Part shown: piece after piece, positions 13,801-26,900 of the stretch
How the letters are laid out: each line of letters opens with the position of its first letter
How positions within the stretch are numbered: the stretch's first letter is position 1
Source of the DNA: Siphonodentalium dalli
Lineage: Eukaryota > Mollusca > Scaphopoda > Gadilida > Siphonodentaliidae
Reading direction: 5' to 3'
Assembly (NCBI GenBank): GCA_032622095.1
Contig: CP136067.1
Coordinates: forward strand, 122,239,030 to 122,303,029
Length of the DNA: 64,000 bases
Program-made: the position numbers and the translations under genes
Notes under the pieces: model-generated
Told to the model about the DNA's origin: nothing
Database searches by the model: none
What the model saw: the letters and a program-made list of their open reading frames with translations, nothing else

Positions 13801-16800
13801 TGCATCTTTAATTTTACCCCCTCTCTCAAAGAGAACAGGTGGTTTACTGGATTGACTGTGTCCAGCAGTTCTGGCTTGATAACTCCAAAAAATCTGAACC
13901 AATTTCAATTCGTTTTTCAGAATAAGGAGGTGCCCGGTAGCGAGTGTGAAGCTCAAGTTACTGGTCTCGTGGAGGGCAAAGAGTATGAGTTCCGTGTGGT
14001 CGCCAGGAACCGAGCTGGTCCATCCGATCCAAGCGTAACATCTCCACCAGTTCTCACCAAGAACAGAAAGGGTAAAAATCTAATTATCTTGAAAAAATAC
14101 CATATATTTTAATATATGTGACCCGCCATATCAAATCCAGTCGGAAGTCGGGATTTTTTTACCATGTGCCAATGCATTCTCTTATATATGCGAGTCGACC
14201 ATAGGTCGCCTCGCATATATAAGAGAATGCATTGGCTTAACAATTTTTTATCATGTTTTATAAATAAATGTTTCTTACAATTTTTAGGACATAAAATAAA
14301 AAAGCATCCATTACCCTGCTGGGAGCCCCACACATATATAGAAGTACATAGAAAAGTATTGTCTGCTCATGTTTGTCTGGGGCTCTGTATGGGTGAAATT
14401 ATAAAATTGTTAAAGAATACAAGAAAAAATTATTAAAATTGTAAAAAATTGTTAGGCCAATGCATTCTCTTATATATGCGAGGCGACCTATGGTCGACTC
14501 GCATATATAAGAGTAAGCATTGGCACAGGGTAAAAAAAATCCCGACTTACGACTGGATTTGATATGGCGGGTCACATATCTAGATGGGCGCTGTCAGTTT
14601 TATCAACAAAATTTGTTTTAAAAAAACATGGCCGTCAGCAGCCAACTTGTTTATCTGGAAATGTGGGGTTTTTTGTCCTTCCGTGCATATATCTCAACAA
14701 ATGGTTATAGAATCTAAATGAAATTTGGTATGGAGGTTCACCATCATGACTGATTTCAAGGGGGGGGGAAATGACGTTGTTCACGTTTTCCAATTTAGAG
14801 TTATGGAAATCATTCCTTTTTGTCCGTTCGCACAAAATATCTCCACCATGGTTTATTGGATCTGACTGAAATTTCGTATGGAGATTTACCATCACGAATA
14901 CTTTCAAAAGCCCAGTGACATTTGCATTTTCATTATCAACCTTTGTCAATTTTTCAGGATTTTGGTCTGTCCGGCTTGTTTAGTTTAGATTTGGGTTCCG
15001 TCCAGTCTCTTGTTTTGTTTTATATTTGTTTGTTTTCCTTTACAGTGAAACCAAGGATTGATGACAGAGGACTGAAAGCAATCAAGGTTAAAAACGGAGC
15101 ACCGTTCACCATCCCTGTGGAATTCATCGGCTGTCCAGAACCAGAACTTACCTGGACCAAGAAAGGACTCGTGAGTTACCTTCAAGTCTGGAAATAGTGT
15201 GTCTGACATTTGCAGAATGAGGTCCGAACAGCGGGGCTACCATCGCCAAATTCACCATCTGGGGACCTCATTCTGCTTAGGCCTCATCTTCTGGGAAGTG
15301 TCTATAGTCTCAATTTAAAAACATTCCTTCTGTTTAATTGCTATATCCCCTCATTTACAGAAGATAAAATGCACAATCAAGGTGACTAACTTCAAATGGG
15401 GAATTCAATATCATTCTAGGCTTCCCATAGCAGTTGAAGCCTAAGCAGAATGAGGTTCCCAGAGAGTGAATTTGGTGATGATATCCCTCACATAGCCTCA
15501 CTAAATTCACCCTCTGGATGCCTCATTCTGCAAATGTCAGATACACTATATTCAGACTTGGTTACCTAACTTAATACCTTTGTTCCACATCAATTGACTT
15601 TAAGCATGTGTTGTTGATGGAATCACATCCAATTAATAATTAAAACTTTTGTAACTATAACAGCCATTGATGGAAATGTCATTTTGGGATAATTATGTCC
15701 GAAGAGAGCTGAAAAAAATTTGTTTATCATACTATACATTGTTTCCAACCCAAAATTGGATTATATGGAGCTACAGTAATGCTCTAAATAATTGACTCCT
15801 TAACCACAGCAGAATTATGGGTAATTTTTCAGGATTTAGTCAGAAATATGGCTTGTTGCCATTCATCAGAAAGCTCTCGGTGAGAGCTTTCCGATGAATG
15901 GCAACAAGTCATATTTCCGACTAAATCCTGTGCACACTACAGTGATCAACCCTTTTGGAAATTAAATTTAAATGCTGTAATTAAGGCATCTCCACTGATT
16001 GATCATGATATTTTGCACCAAATATAAACCAAAATGTCAACATATCCGGCCCAGCTGAGTCAACTGTCTTTCAATAGAAATGTATATGTATGCAAGATCG
16101 TCTGCTAAAATTATCCAATATTCACTGGGTCCACTCAGTGTCGACACCCTTTACCCAACAAACCGGCCAAAACCGGCCAAATAAAGCTTCAACAGCCTAA
16201 AATATCTTCGGTCTGTCTCAATAGAACCATACAAATATGGGTATCATTGGAACCGGCTCATTGACCACATTGTGATGGTTACAGTTATGCCCTGTGCCAA
16301 TGCATTCTCTTATATATGCGAGTCGACCATAGGTCGCCTCGCATATATAAGAGAATGCATTGGCCTAAACAAAATCTTTTTTTAACACTTTTTACCATTT
16401 TTTCTTACATTCTTTAACAATTTTATAATTTTTAATGTGTTAAGCCAATGCATTCTCTTATATATGCGAGGCGACCTATGGTCGACTCGCATATATAAGA
16501 GAATGCATTGGCACAGGGCCCTTCTGTTGGGTAAAGGGTTAACAACACTACATTTTGTAATATCCCAAGTGAACTTCACCCACGGCACAAAATCTCTTAT
16601 TTATGTTAATTTCCCTATTCAAAGAACCAAAAAGATGTGCCAGTCGAGGAGAGCGAGGTGTTTGAGTTCTTTGGCGTGAAGAGCAAATCAGAGAAGGAGC
16701 ACGCGACACAAATCACGAATAAGGCTTCCGTGAGGAAGGACACTGGTGTCTACACCATTAAGGCTACCAATAAACACGGATCTGACACCGCTACCATCGA

Positions 16801-19800
16801 GGTTGTCATTCTTGGTAAGTCATTCTCAAGTAAAATAATAAGTCTTGAAATAGTGTCAAGCCTTGAAATAGTGTGTCTGCCATTTGCAGAATGAGGTCCC
16901 CAGAGGGTGAATTTAGTGATGCTACCCGGTACCCCACATATCACCAAATTCACCCTCTGGGGACCTCATTCTTCTTAGACCTCAGCAGAATGAGGTTCCC
17001 AGAGGGTGAATTTGGTGATGCTGGCCTGCTATGCAGGATAGCATCACTAAATTCACCTCTGGGGACCTCATTCTGCAAATGACAGACACACTATTTCAAG
17101 GCTTGATATTATAGTGTGTCTGACATTTGCAGAATGAGGTCCCCTGAGGGTGAATTTAGTGATGCTACCCCACACAGCGGGCTAACATTACCAAACTCAC
17201 CTTCTGGGGACTTCATTCTGCTTAGGTCTCATCTTCTGTGTAGTATCCATAGTCTCAAATTAACATTGTTTTTAGTCACTTTTTCTCCTTCTGTTCAGTT
17301 TCTAATTCCCCTAATTTTCATAAGATAAAATGCATATTAATCGAGGTGACTAATGGGTGAATATCACAAACTTCAACTGGGGAACTTCAATTTTATCCTA
17401 GGACTCTCATAGCAGTTGAGGCCTAAGCAGAATGAGGTTCACACAGGGTGAATTTGGTGACATCTGAAAATCTCAGACACTCTAGTTCAAGGCTTGGTAA
17501 ATTCTTGTATAGGCAGTCTATTTGTTGATTTTAAATTTTAAGACAGATTGTACTGTTTTATACCTTGCATTTGAATAAAACGTGATTAATGAATTGTTCA
17601 TTGCGTCATCATCTAATCAATTTTAGGCAGACTTTTATTCGGTGCCAACGGTGAAATTTGCACTAACAATTTTTATTTGACAGCAAACAAATAATTTTGC
17701 ACCGGAGTTTGGCTTCAATGATAAATATTATTAAATGTCCCGCGGAATGGAAAATTTCTAATTATTCTTATGACTAACCAAAATTCTCATAACCTATAAA
17801 TACCCCAAAATGATACAGCACTTTTGGATTATACAACAAGCTCTTTAATATTGTGTTGTGGAGAGCGACAACCTTACAATTTTGTCTAATTCGATGGTCC
17901 CCGTATCATTAAATTCCAACAACATTTCTTTAAAAGACGCTTTAGTTATCAGAATTGATTAATTACCAAAAAATTATTCTAACCGCTATCAACTCCAGGG
18001 TAAAATTTCCGAAGTGTTATATATAAACATTTTGTTCAACACAATTTGGTATCGAGTGCATGTCGGTCGGCTCGTGGAATATTTGCTAGACTACCAAATA
18101 TTCCAGATGGTGAAACATAACAGATTTCAAAAATCGATATCTTATAACTCTGAGCTTTGATGGGTGGGTTCCTTGATTCAAACCAAATATGTGTTACCCC
18201 CCGAAGCCAAAGAAATAGTAATTTAGGATTGTTAATTCAGATTATGTATCTTTAATATATCATTGTGAACAGTGCTGACTTTTTACTTTTTTCTGTGTAA
18301 TATGTTTATCATTATGAACAATGGTCACCTTACGATTATCATTGTATTACAGGTCCACCAACGAGACCTGGAGGACCTTTGGAGGTCATGGACATGACCA
18401 AGGATGGCTGCACTCTCACCTGGAACAAACCAGAAGATCTTGGTGGATCTGATCTCAAGTAAGGGCCATAACTCTGTCATGGGTATCCTATGTTACAACA
18501 GGGTTCATTCATGAGTCTGGAATCCTGGAAAGTTTTGGAAATTAACCCTTCCATGACTGGAGATTCTTGAAATTTTGAGAATACATTAGCCTAACAATAT
18601 TTACATTGACCTTGTAAGCCAGCGCATTCCCTTATATATGCGAGGCTCCTTATGGGAGACTCGCATATATAAGAAAATTCACTGGCACAGGATCTTTATT
18701 GCTGCACCAGTGCAGCTCCCGTCATGAAAGGGTTAAGTTTGATCATACATTTAATTGATATTCTCCGTAGCGATGTCGGAAACGTTATGGAATTCTATCA
18801 TAGGATACAAGCCTTGAAATAGTGTGTCTAACATTTGCAGGGTGAGGTCCCCAGAGGGTGAATTTAGCAGACCTAGGATCAGATTGAAGTTCCCCAGTTG
18901 AAGTTGGTGATGTTCACCAATTATTCACCACGATTATGTATTTTATCTTCTGAAAATTAGGGGATATAGAAACTGAAGGGAAAAAGTAACAAAAAACAAT
19001 GTTAATTTGAGACCTAAGATACATCCCAGAAGATGAGGCCGAAGCAGAATGAAGTCCCCAGAGGGTGAAATTAGTGATGCTAGTCCACTGCGCTATAGCG
19101 TCACTAAATTCACCCTCTGGGGACCTCAATCTGCAAATGACAGACACACTGTATCAAGGTTTGGTTGAAGTACAAGTTTTTGGTTCTTACAGAAAAAAAA
19201 TTAATAAATTACAAAATATTCATGTTTAGTTATGTACTAGGGTTGATGTTTCACTAAAATTATATGGAGCTCCATGGTCCAGTGGTTAGCGTGTCAGACT
19301 TGTATTCGCTGTAAACACAGCGATGCTCGTTCACAGCTCTTCGCTGATTTATTGTCAGTCTTTTTTAGCTTTTAGCAATGTTCAATTTTCGGATTGTTCA
19401 CTGTTTCAAATCCCGTGCTAACTTGTGACCCTTGAGCAAGGTCACTCTTACTGTGTTGACTTTGCACCACTCATGCGTTAAACGAGTACCAGTCAGCTTG
19501 TCATACTGTTGAGTATCAGAGCATGATCAGAGAAGCAACTGCAATGGCTGCAGCCAGTTCATTGGTTGGCTTGTACAAATAACTGGGGTAATATTGTAAT
19601 GTTTAAAAGCATGTCGGAGCAAGTTATTGGTTAATCACTATATAAAACTGTCATTAATATATAAAGAGTAATCAATTGGTTCAGAGAATTACGTTTAATA
19701 ATCTCGAGAGACGTCGGTAAGAGTTTCTTACCTAAACTCTCAGAGAGAGCTTTCTGATGAATGGCAACAAGCCATATTTCCAACTAAATCCTGAAAAAGC

Positions 19801-20941
19801 CATTAATTAAAAATGGTTATGTCACTAGTGAATTATGTCATTTCTCGTGACGTCATTCTGCTGTGGTTAAGGAGTTGATTATTCAGGGCATTACTGTATT
19901 ATTATAAAATTTCTCATGTATAGGGGCTACCGAGTTGAGAAGTACGATGCTGGCAAAGGGAAATGGGAGCCCGTGGCTGATGTTGCTGGTAACAAGTGCA
20001 AGGTCGGCAAGCTGAAGGAAGGCAATGAATATAAGTTCCGTGTGGTTGCTGAGAGCTCAAACGGTGACAGCGAGCCACTCGAAACCGAAAAACCATTCAT
20101 CTGCAAGGATCCATTCGGTAAGTATCTCAATTTTGTGTGGTGTATCATCAGCACTGAAGGGAATATTTTCACCAAATTTCAAGACCAGATGGTACATAGG
20201 ATTTCGTAGTGTCCAGAACACTTTTGTGTGCCATTTAAATCTGTTCGTGGTGAGAGTAAACCCTTCAGCTTAAATATCTGTTATAACTGTTTTGATGTAC
20301 TTCAGAGAAAACTCCAGAGTTCAATGCCTTACTTCATCCTTTGAATTTTGTAATCAAGAAATTCTGTTTTAACCCTTTCAGTGCCAAGTCCGATTTTTGT
20401 ATCAACCCATATTTCCTTGAACATTTTTCAAATTTATTGTTTATAATAATGTGATCAATAAATTTGAAAAATGTTCAAGGAAATATGGGTTGATACAAAA
20501 ATCGGACTTGGCACTGAAAGGGTTAAATATTAGAAGAAAAAAACATTTGGAGTTTACACAAAAACCATACAAATCTGATAAAAGTTAAAAAGCTTTGTGT
20601 TTTCTGCCTTGAACTCATTAATTATTACCTTTATTACACTACACGCCTGTTACTGAAAAAAACACTCTTCCGTCATCTTAGCCGTGTCATCTTTTTCAAG
20701 CAATTCCACACATGTGTGGAATTGGATGACATTGATGTCATACGACGTACGTGACGTTTGCCTTTCATACACACATGTCTTTCTGTGTATTTCTCACACT
20801 TTCTTTTCGCACTCAGATATCTCAACAAACTTGTCTCTGATTTCTCAAATGCTGCCTTTCATAGCTCCAAATTTTTCAAAAAAAATTCTTTAAATTATAC
20901 TAAAATATGTAGAACTTCTTCTCAGGAAAGAATTTCTCTCC

Positions 20942-20973
<32 letters not shown>

Positions 20974-23900
20974 TTTTTCAATCTTTTCTCTCTTGGCGAA
21001 GGAACCCTGGAGTTATTTCTATACACTGATTCCATTCTATGTTGTAAAACTCAATATTGTTGTGTGGTTTTTTGGTATATCTATTTTGACTATATGTGAT
21101 CTAATCAAATGAGTGATCTATATCTATCTAGAGCGTGATCTGTAATTTATGAGTGATCTATATTTATGAGTGATCTTTTATTTATGAGTGATCCATATTG
21201 TTTATTTTATGAGTGATATATATATTATGAGTGATTTGTGTCTAACACCTGATTTTATAAAGATAGTTTTCTTCCCTGCTTAGTTTGCAAAGACACTATG
21301 TTTCAAAACTATTTTCTATAGAATCTTGTTTATAAAACAAGTCTAATTAAATAACAGTCAGTTGAAAATACAATTTTTATGGTTATTATTTAAGTGCAGG
21401 TATTCTGCTCATGTTGTGGTTTGGGTTTTTAGTCACGCCATTTAACCCTCTCATGATGGGAGCTGTGCTGGTACAGCATTAAAGATCATGTGCCAGTGCA
21501 TTCTATTATATATTCGAGTCTCCCATAGGGAGCCTTGCATATATAAGAGAATCCACTGACTTACAAGATCAAGGTAAATAATATTGTTAGGCCAATTACC
21601 TGTTTTGATGAAAAAGAAGACTGCAAACTTTTTCCATTTTAAAACTTTTTTTTATTTTATAACTTTTGTAATATCACAATTAAGACTGGTACTAGTATCC
21701 TTGTAGATATATAACACATGTTTATACTGAAGTTTCTTTTCTGGCCATTAGGAAGAGATTTGTCACAAAAATACATGAAAGTTCTGCAGTTTATTCGAAA
21801 GTACACTAATATTGGCATTGAAGTATTTAGTATTTTAGAGGATTATGGATTATGATATGTGAACTGATATTTACTAAGTATTTAGTTTTACTCAACATTA
21901 TTATGCTGGAACAAATATTTGTTAGCTATTAGACGTCATACACCTGTTGTTTTCTTCCTGCATGTGTATAATTTGTAAAAACTTTATTTTAGCTCGTTGT
22001 CTTTGTGTTTCAATTTTTCTCAGTAAGATATCCTAGGTTAACCATAAACATTTTAACCAACACAGACACAATATTTTACATCAACAGTAATGCCATAAAT
22101 AATCGACTCCTTATCCACAGCAGAATTATGGGTAACTTTTCAGGATTTAGTCGGAAATATGGCTTATTGCCATTCATCGGAAAGCTCTCAGTGAGAGCTT
22201 TCCGGTGAATGGCAACAAGCCATATTTCCGACTAATTCCTGAAAAGGTACCCATAATTTTGCTGTGGATAAGGAGTCGATTATTTTTTAGGGCATTACTA
22301 TATATGTTGTTTTATTAATGCTGTGTGGAATGACTTACAGGGAAGGATGTAGATTCAAAATCAGGTCTCAAAGGCAAGGGTAAATCAAAAGATGCCGATT
22401 CGGAAGATTTAAAGGGGAAATTGCGTGGTAAAGGTGGTCGTCATGGTGATGATGACGACACAAAAGGAGTGAATTTGAAAGGTATCCCGGGTAAAGGTGA
22501 CCGTGAATCGGGTGCAGGATTACGAGGACGACGTGGTCGTGATGGCGATGATGATGGGTCAACAGGTCGTGGCTTGAAGGGTCGTCGCCCTGGAGACGAT
22601 AAAGATGCATTTGATTTTGGAGTTAACCTGAAAGGTATTCCTCGCAAGGTTGGAGATGATGACGACTTAAAAGTAAAAAAAGTCGTCCCTGTTGAACGTC
22701 GCCCCGGAGACGATAAAGATGCATTTGATTTTGGAGTTAACCTGAAAGGTATTCCTTACAAGGTTGGAGATGATGACGACTTAAAAGTAAAAAAAGTCGT
22801 CCCTGTTGAACGTCGCCCCGGAGACGATAAAGATGCATTTGATTTTGGAGTTAACCTGAAAGGTATTCCTTACAAGGTTGGAGATGATGACGACTTAAAA
22901 GTAAAAAAAGCTGTCCCTGTTGAAGGTCGCCCCGGAGACGATAAAGATGCATTTGATTTTGGAGTTAACCTGAAAGGTATTCCTCACAAGTTTGGAGATG
23001 ATGACGACTTAAAAGGAAAAAAAGACGTCCCTGGTGAAGGCAAATCTGCCGCCATGAGCTTCCAAGATAGGTTACGCAGTAAAGATAATCAGCACGGTGA
23101 TGATGACGATGTCTCAGGCGGATTCGATTTTGGAAATAGAGGTCCAGAGACTGATGACCTAGATTCAAAAGGACAATTTCTAGGGGAAGATGGTCCAGGT
23201 ATTGACGGCCAATTTGGATTACCAAGCGGTGGATCAGATGATGGTGATGCAAAGTTCGGGTTCCCAGAACGTAGGACGTCAGATGATGCAGGTTCAAAAT
23301 TTGGCGTTCCCGGCTCGGACGGATCTGGTCTCGATGCAGTAGGTAGACTTCCTGGTGATAACGAAGATGCCGCTGCAGGCTTCGGAGTTAGAGTTCCGAG
23401 AACTGACGACACTTCTGCCGGCTTGGAGAAGAAGGGTCACCGGGCAAAGAAAGATATCAGTGAAGGTATCCCTGAAAACGACTGCCATCTTCTTCGCTGC
23501 AAGCTTGATCAGTGCATACATATGCTGGTCTTGCCTCGTTGAAACTGCCATCTTCTTCGCATCTAGTTCTATCAGTGCATATATTGGTCTGACCTTATAG
23601 AAACTGCCATCTTCTTCACTGCAAGCTCGATCAATGCATATACCAGCCTCACCTCGTTGAAACTGCCATCTTCTTTGCTGCTAGTTCTATCAATGCATAT
23701 ACTGGCCTGACCTTATAGAAACTGCAAGCATACATGGACTTTCTGCTTCAAAATCTTTACTGCAAGTCTTGACTGAAAGTAGCTTCTTAATAGAACTACA
23801 AGCCTGAATTGTATGAATTATGGAATCGTGGTTGCTAGTCTTCAGTTGAATGATCATCAATGTTTGAATGTCCACTGCTAAATCTTAACTGCAGACCTGA

Positions 23901-26900
23901 ATGATATTTACTTCTCTATGTTCTCTACATTGCAAGCTTAGCTTACCCCTTTTTTTCAAAATGGATTCACCCATTTAGTTATAAGCGCAGACATGGGAAT
24001 GGTCCATTATTCATCTGGAGGGATGTTTAGGAAACAAAATCAGACAACAGATAAATAAAACTGCAGAATTATTCCCATTTATTGGTGGGAAATGTTCAGA
24101 TAATAAGTTCATCAAACATTAGTTGAACTTACTATCTGAACATTTCCTGTGGGAACTACAGTAATGCTCAAATTAATCGACTTCTTAACCACATCAGAAT
24201 TATGGGTAACTTTTCAGGATTTAGTTGAAAATATAGCAATATTTCCTACTAAATCCTGAAAAGTTACCTATAATTCTGCTGTGGTTAACCCTTTGAGTGC
24301 CAGGTCCGATGTTTGTATCAACACATATACCCTGTGCCAACGCATATACCCTGTCGACCATAGGTCGCCTCGCATATATAAGAGAATGCATTGGTCTAAC
24401 AATTTTTCATCATTTGTTATTATTTTTTACAATTTTTTTACAATTTAAAAAAAAAAAAAAAAGTTTTTTTTTTTAATTTTTTTAGGGCCGATTTTACAGA
24501 CCGTAAATTAGGGCCGATGCGATCGGCCCCTGGCACTGAAAGGGTTAAGGAGTCGATTATTTAGGGCATTATTGTACATGGACTTTCTTCCTCGAAAGCT
24601 TTACTACAAGTCTTTACTGAACAGTAGCCTCTGAATAGAATTACAAGCCTGAATTGTATGACTTATGGAATTGTGGTTGCTAGTCTTCATTAGAATGATC
24701 ATCTTTGTTTGAATATCCGCTGCTAAATCTTTACTGCAGACCTGAATGATATTTACTTCTCTACGTTCTCTACATTTCAAGCTTACCCCTTTTTTTTACT
24801 AAATGGATTCACCCATTTAGTTATAAGAGCATACATGGGAATGGTCTATTATTCATTTGGAGGGATGTTTAGGAAACATAATCAGAAAACAGTTAAATAA
24901 AACTGCAGAAGTATTCCCATTTATTGGTCAGAAATGTTCAGATAATAAGTTCAACAAACATTAGTTGAACTTACTATCTGAACATTTCTTATGGGAACAA
25001 ATCGTCATTGGATATTTAATAAATAAAGGTTAAAGGGAGACTACTTAAATCCAGCCATTTATCAGGCCATCTCATACTACACTCAACAGAAAATAGAATT
25101 AATAATTAACCCTTTGAGTACCAGGTCGATTTTTGTATCAACCCATATACCCTGTGCCAATGCATTCTCTTATATATGCGAGTCGACCATAGGTCGCCTC
25201 GCATATATAAGAGAATGCATTGGCCTAAAAAAAATTTTTTTTTAATAATTTATTCTTATATTCTTTAACAGACTTATTTTGTAGGTTTAGGGCCGATGAG
25301 ATCGGCCCCTGGCACTCAAAGGGTTTTTAACAGAATTAATATGAGTCAAGAATGAGAGTTAAATATACTCGCGTACACAAACAACCTGATAATTATAATT
25401 GTTCCTGGAGTACATTCATGTATTTTGCATTCATCCCTGACTCAAATTCATTCATTTCTTGCATATTTTCTGTTGAATAGAGTAGGAGATGACTTAAAAA
25501 TTGGATGAATTTAGGTACAGTCTCGCTTTAAGTTGGATCATAGCCCTCAGATCTTCGCTGCAGCTCTTAATTGAATGTTAGTAGCTCTCAAATCTCTACT
25601 GCTCAGATCAAATGAATGGAACTATCTGATATTTATTGCTAGTTTTAGACTGAATCATAGCCCTCAATTGATGACTGCCATAATTACCCGAAAAGTGTTG
25701 TCTTCATAGGTTTTTCAAAGTTATCTATCCCGGCAATGCGCTAACCTACAGTAATGCCCTAAGTAATCGACTCCTTAACCACAGGAGAATTATGGGTAAC
25801 TTTTCAAGATTTAGTCGGAAATATGGCTTGTTGCCATTCTCAGTGAGAGTTTTCCGATGAATGGCAACAAACCATATTTCCGACTAAATTCTGAAAAGTT
25901 ACCCATAATTCTCCTGTGGTTAAGGAGTCGATTACTTAGGGCATTACTGTATGAGCAAAATTTTTATTTAATAGTTCCCAGTGATACATTCATTGATACA
26001 AAGTTTTGGAAGATTTGTGTATTCCTATAATTTTGCTCACTCAAACAATACATGTATGAACAGTGAGCTAGGACTTTTATAAATTATAACTAAACAAAAT
26101 GCTCGTTGTAATGAGCAGACGGTTATTTCATAGATTAGCACATTTCCAGGATAGATTACTCTTGAAAAACATACGAAAAACACTTTCAAACATAATTAAA
26201 TGTTAGGCCACACAAAGTAAATCTTTCGTACTGAGGCATTTTCTCGTAAAATGCATTTTTGATAATTTATTTTATCATATGAGACAAGCCCTAATCAGCA
26301 CTCATGAAGCGGTAATGGGCATCATACTGTAAGAAATAGATTTCTAATTCTGCAGAGAAATGTCATTAATTATAGTAGACTTTTATGTGTAATATTACAC
26401 AATTCAAGGATGTACTTGCTTGTCCAAAAAAAAAAAAAAAATTAAAAGAGGGGAAATATATAGTTTGCATTCAGTTGTTTGAGAATGATTTGGCTGGGCA
26501 AGAATTACGAAACATCAATATCGTGTGGCCTAACCTATATAATACTGAGAATACCAACCTGCTAATGTCGCCAAATTCAGCGCTAATGTCTGTACATGAA
26601 ATGCTGAATCATATTCTTCACACCACAACACTGTTAACTCTTTATAGCTTTTATGAATGGTAAGTTAATTCATGCCTCTATGAGGTATTTTGAATTTCTG
26701 CATTGTATGAATTCCAAATGTTGAAATTGTTTTTCAGGGAATGATACTTTTTGCCATATGATGCCTCATTGACAATTTTGTAAATGCCTGAGGCCGGGCT
26801 ACATTTACAGTGCCATAGATGCAACTTGCTACATAGTATTTATAACGAGGTCCCAAATTCACATGAATAACTCATTAAATACACTTACGACTTAACTAGC

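Larger units (their letters stand above)
23734..24998. repeat. tandem duplication of about 425 bases with an M1 element at the junction
   Basis: Copy 1 is 23734-24156, copy 2 is 24577-24998. Both start CATGGACTTTCT and end (G/A)TGGGAAC and share AGCCTGAATTGTATGA, TTTACTTCTCTA and a T6-related right half. The M1 element 24159-24574 sits exactly between the copies. Confidence 0.9.

Noticed and set aside
14160-14530. CRISPR array or clustered regulatory hairpins
   Set aside because: The repeats are inverted copies inside transposons with terminal repeats, in a eukaryotic intron; no direct repeats with spacers.
19266-19420. tRNA gene
   Set aside because: tRNA-like promoter boxes belong to SINE family 2; B box is too far from the A box and no acceptor pairing is seen.
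22368-23412. minus-strand open frames over exon 12
   Set aside because: They are shadows of the repetitive coding exon; His/Ser-rich translation follows from the Asp-rich sense strand.
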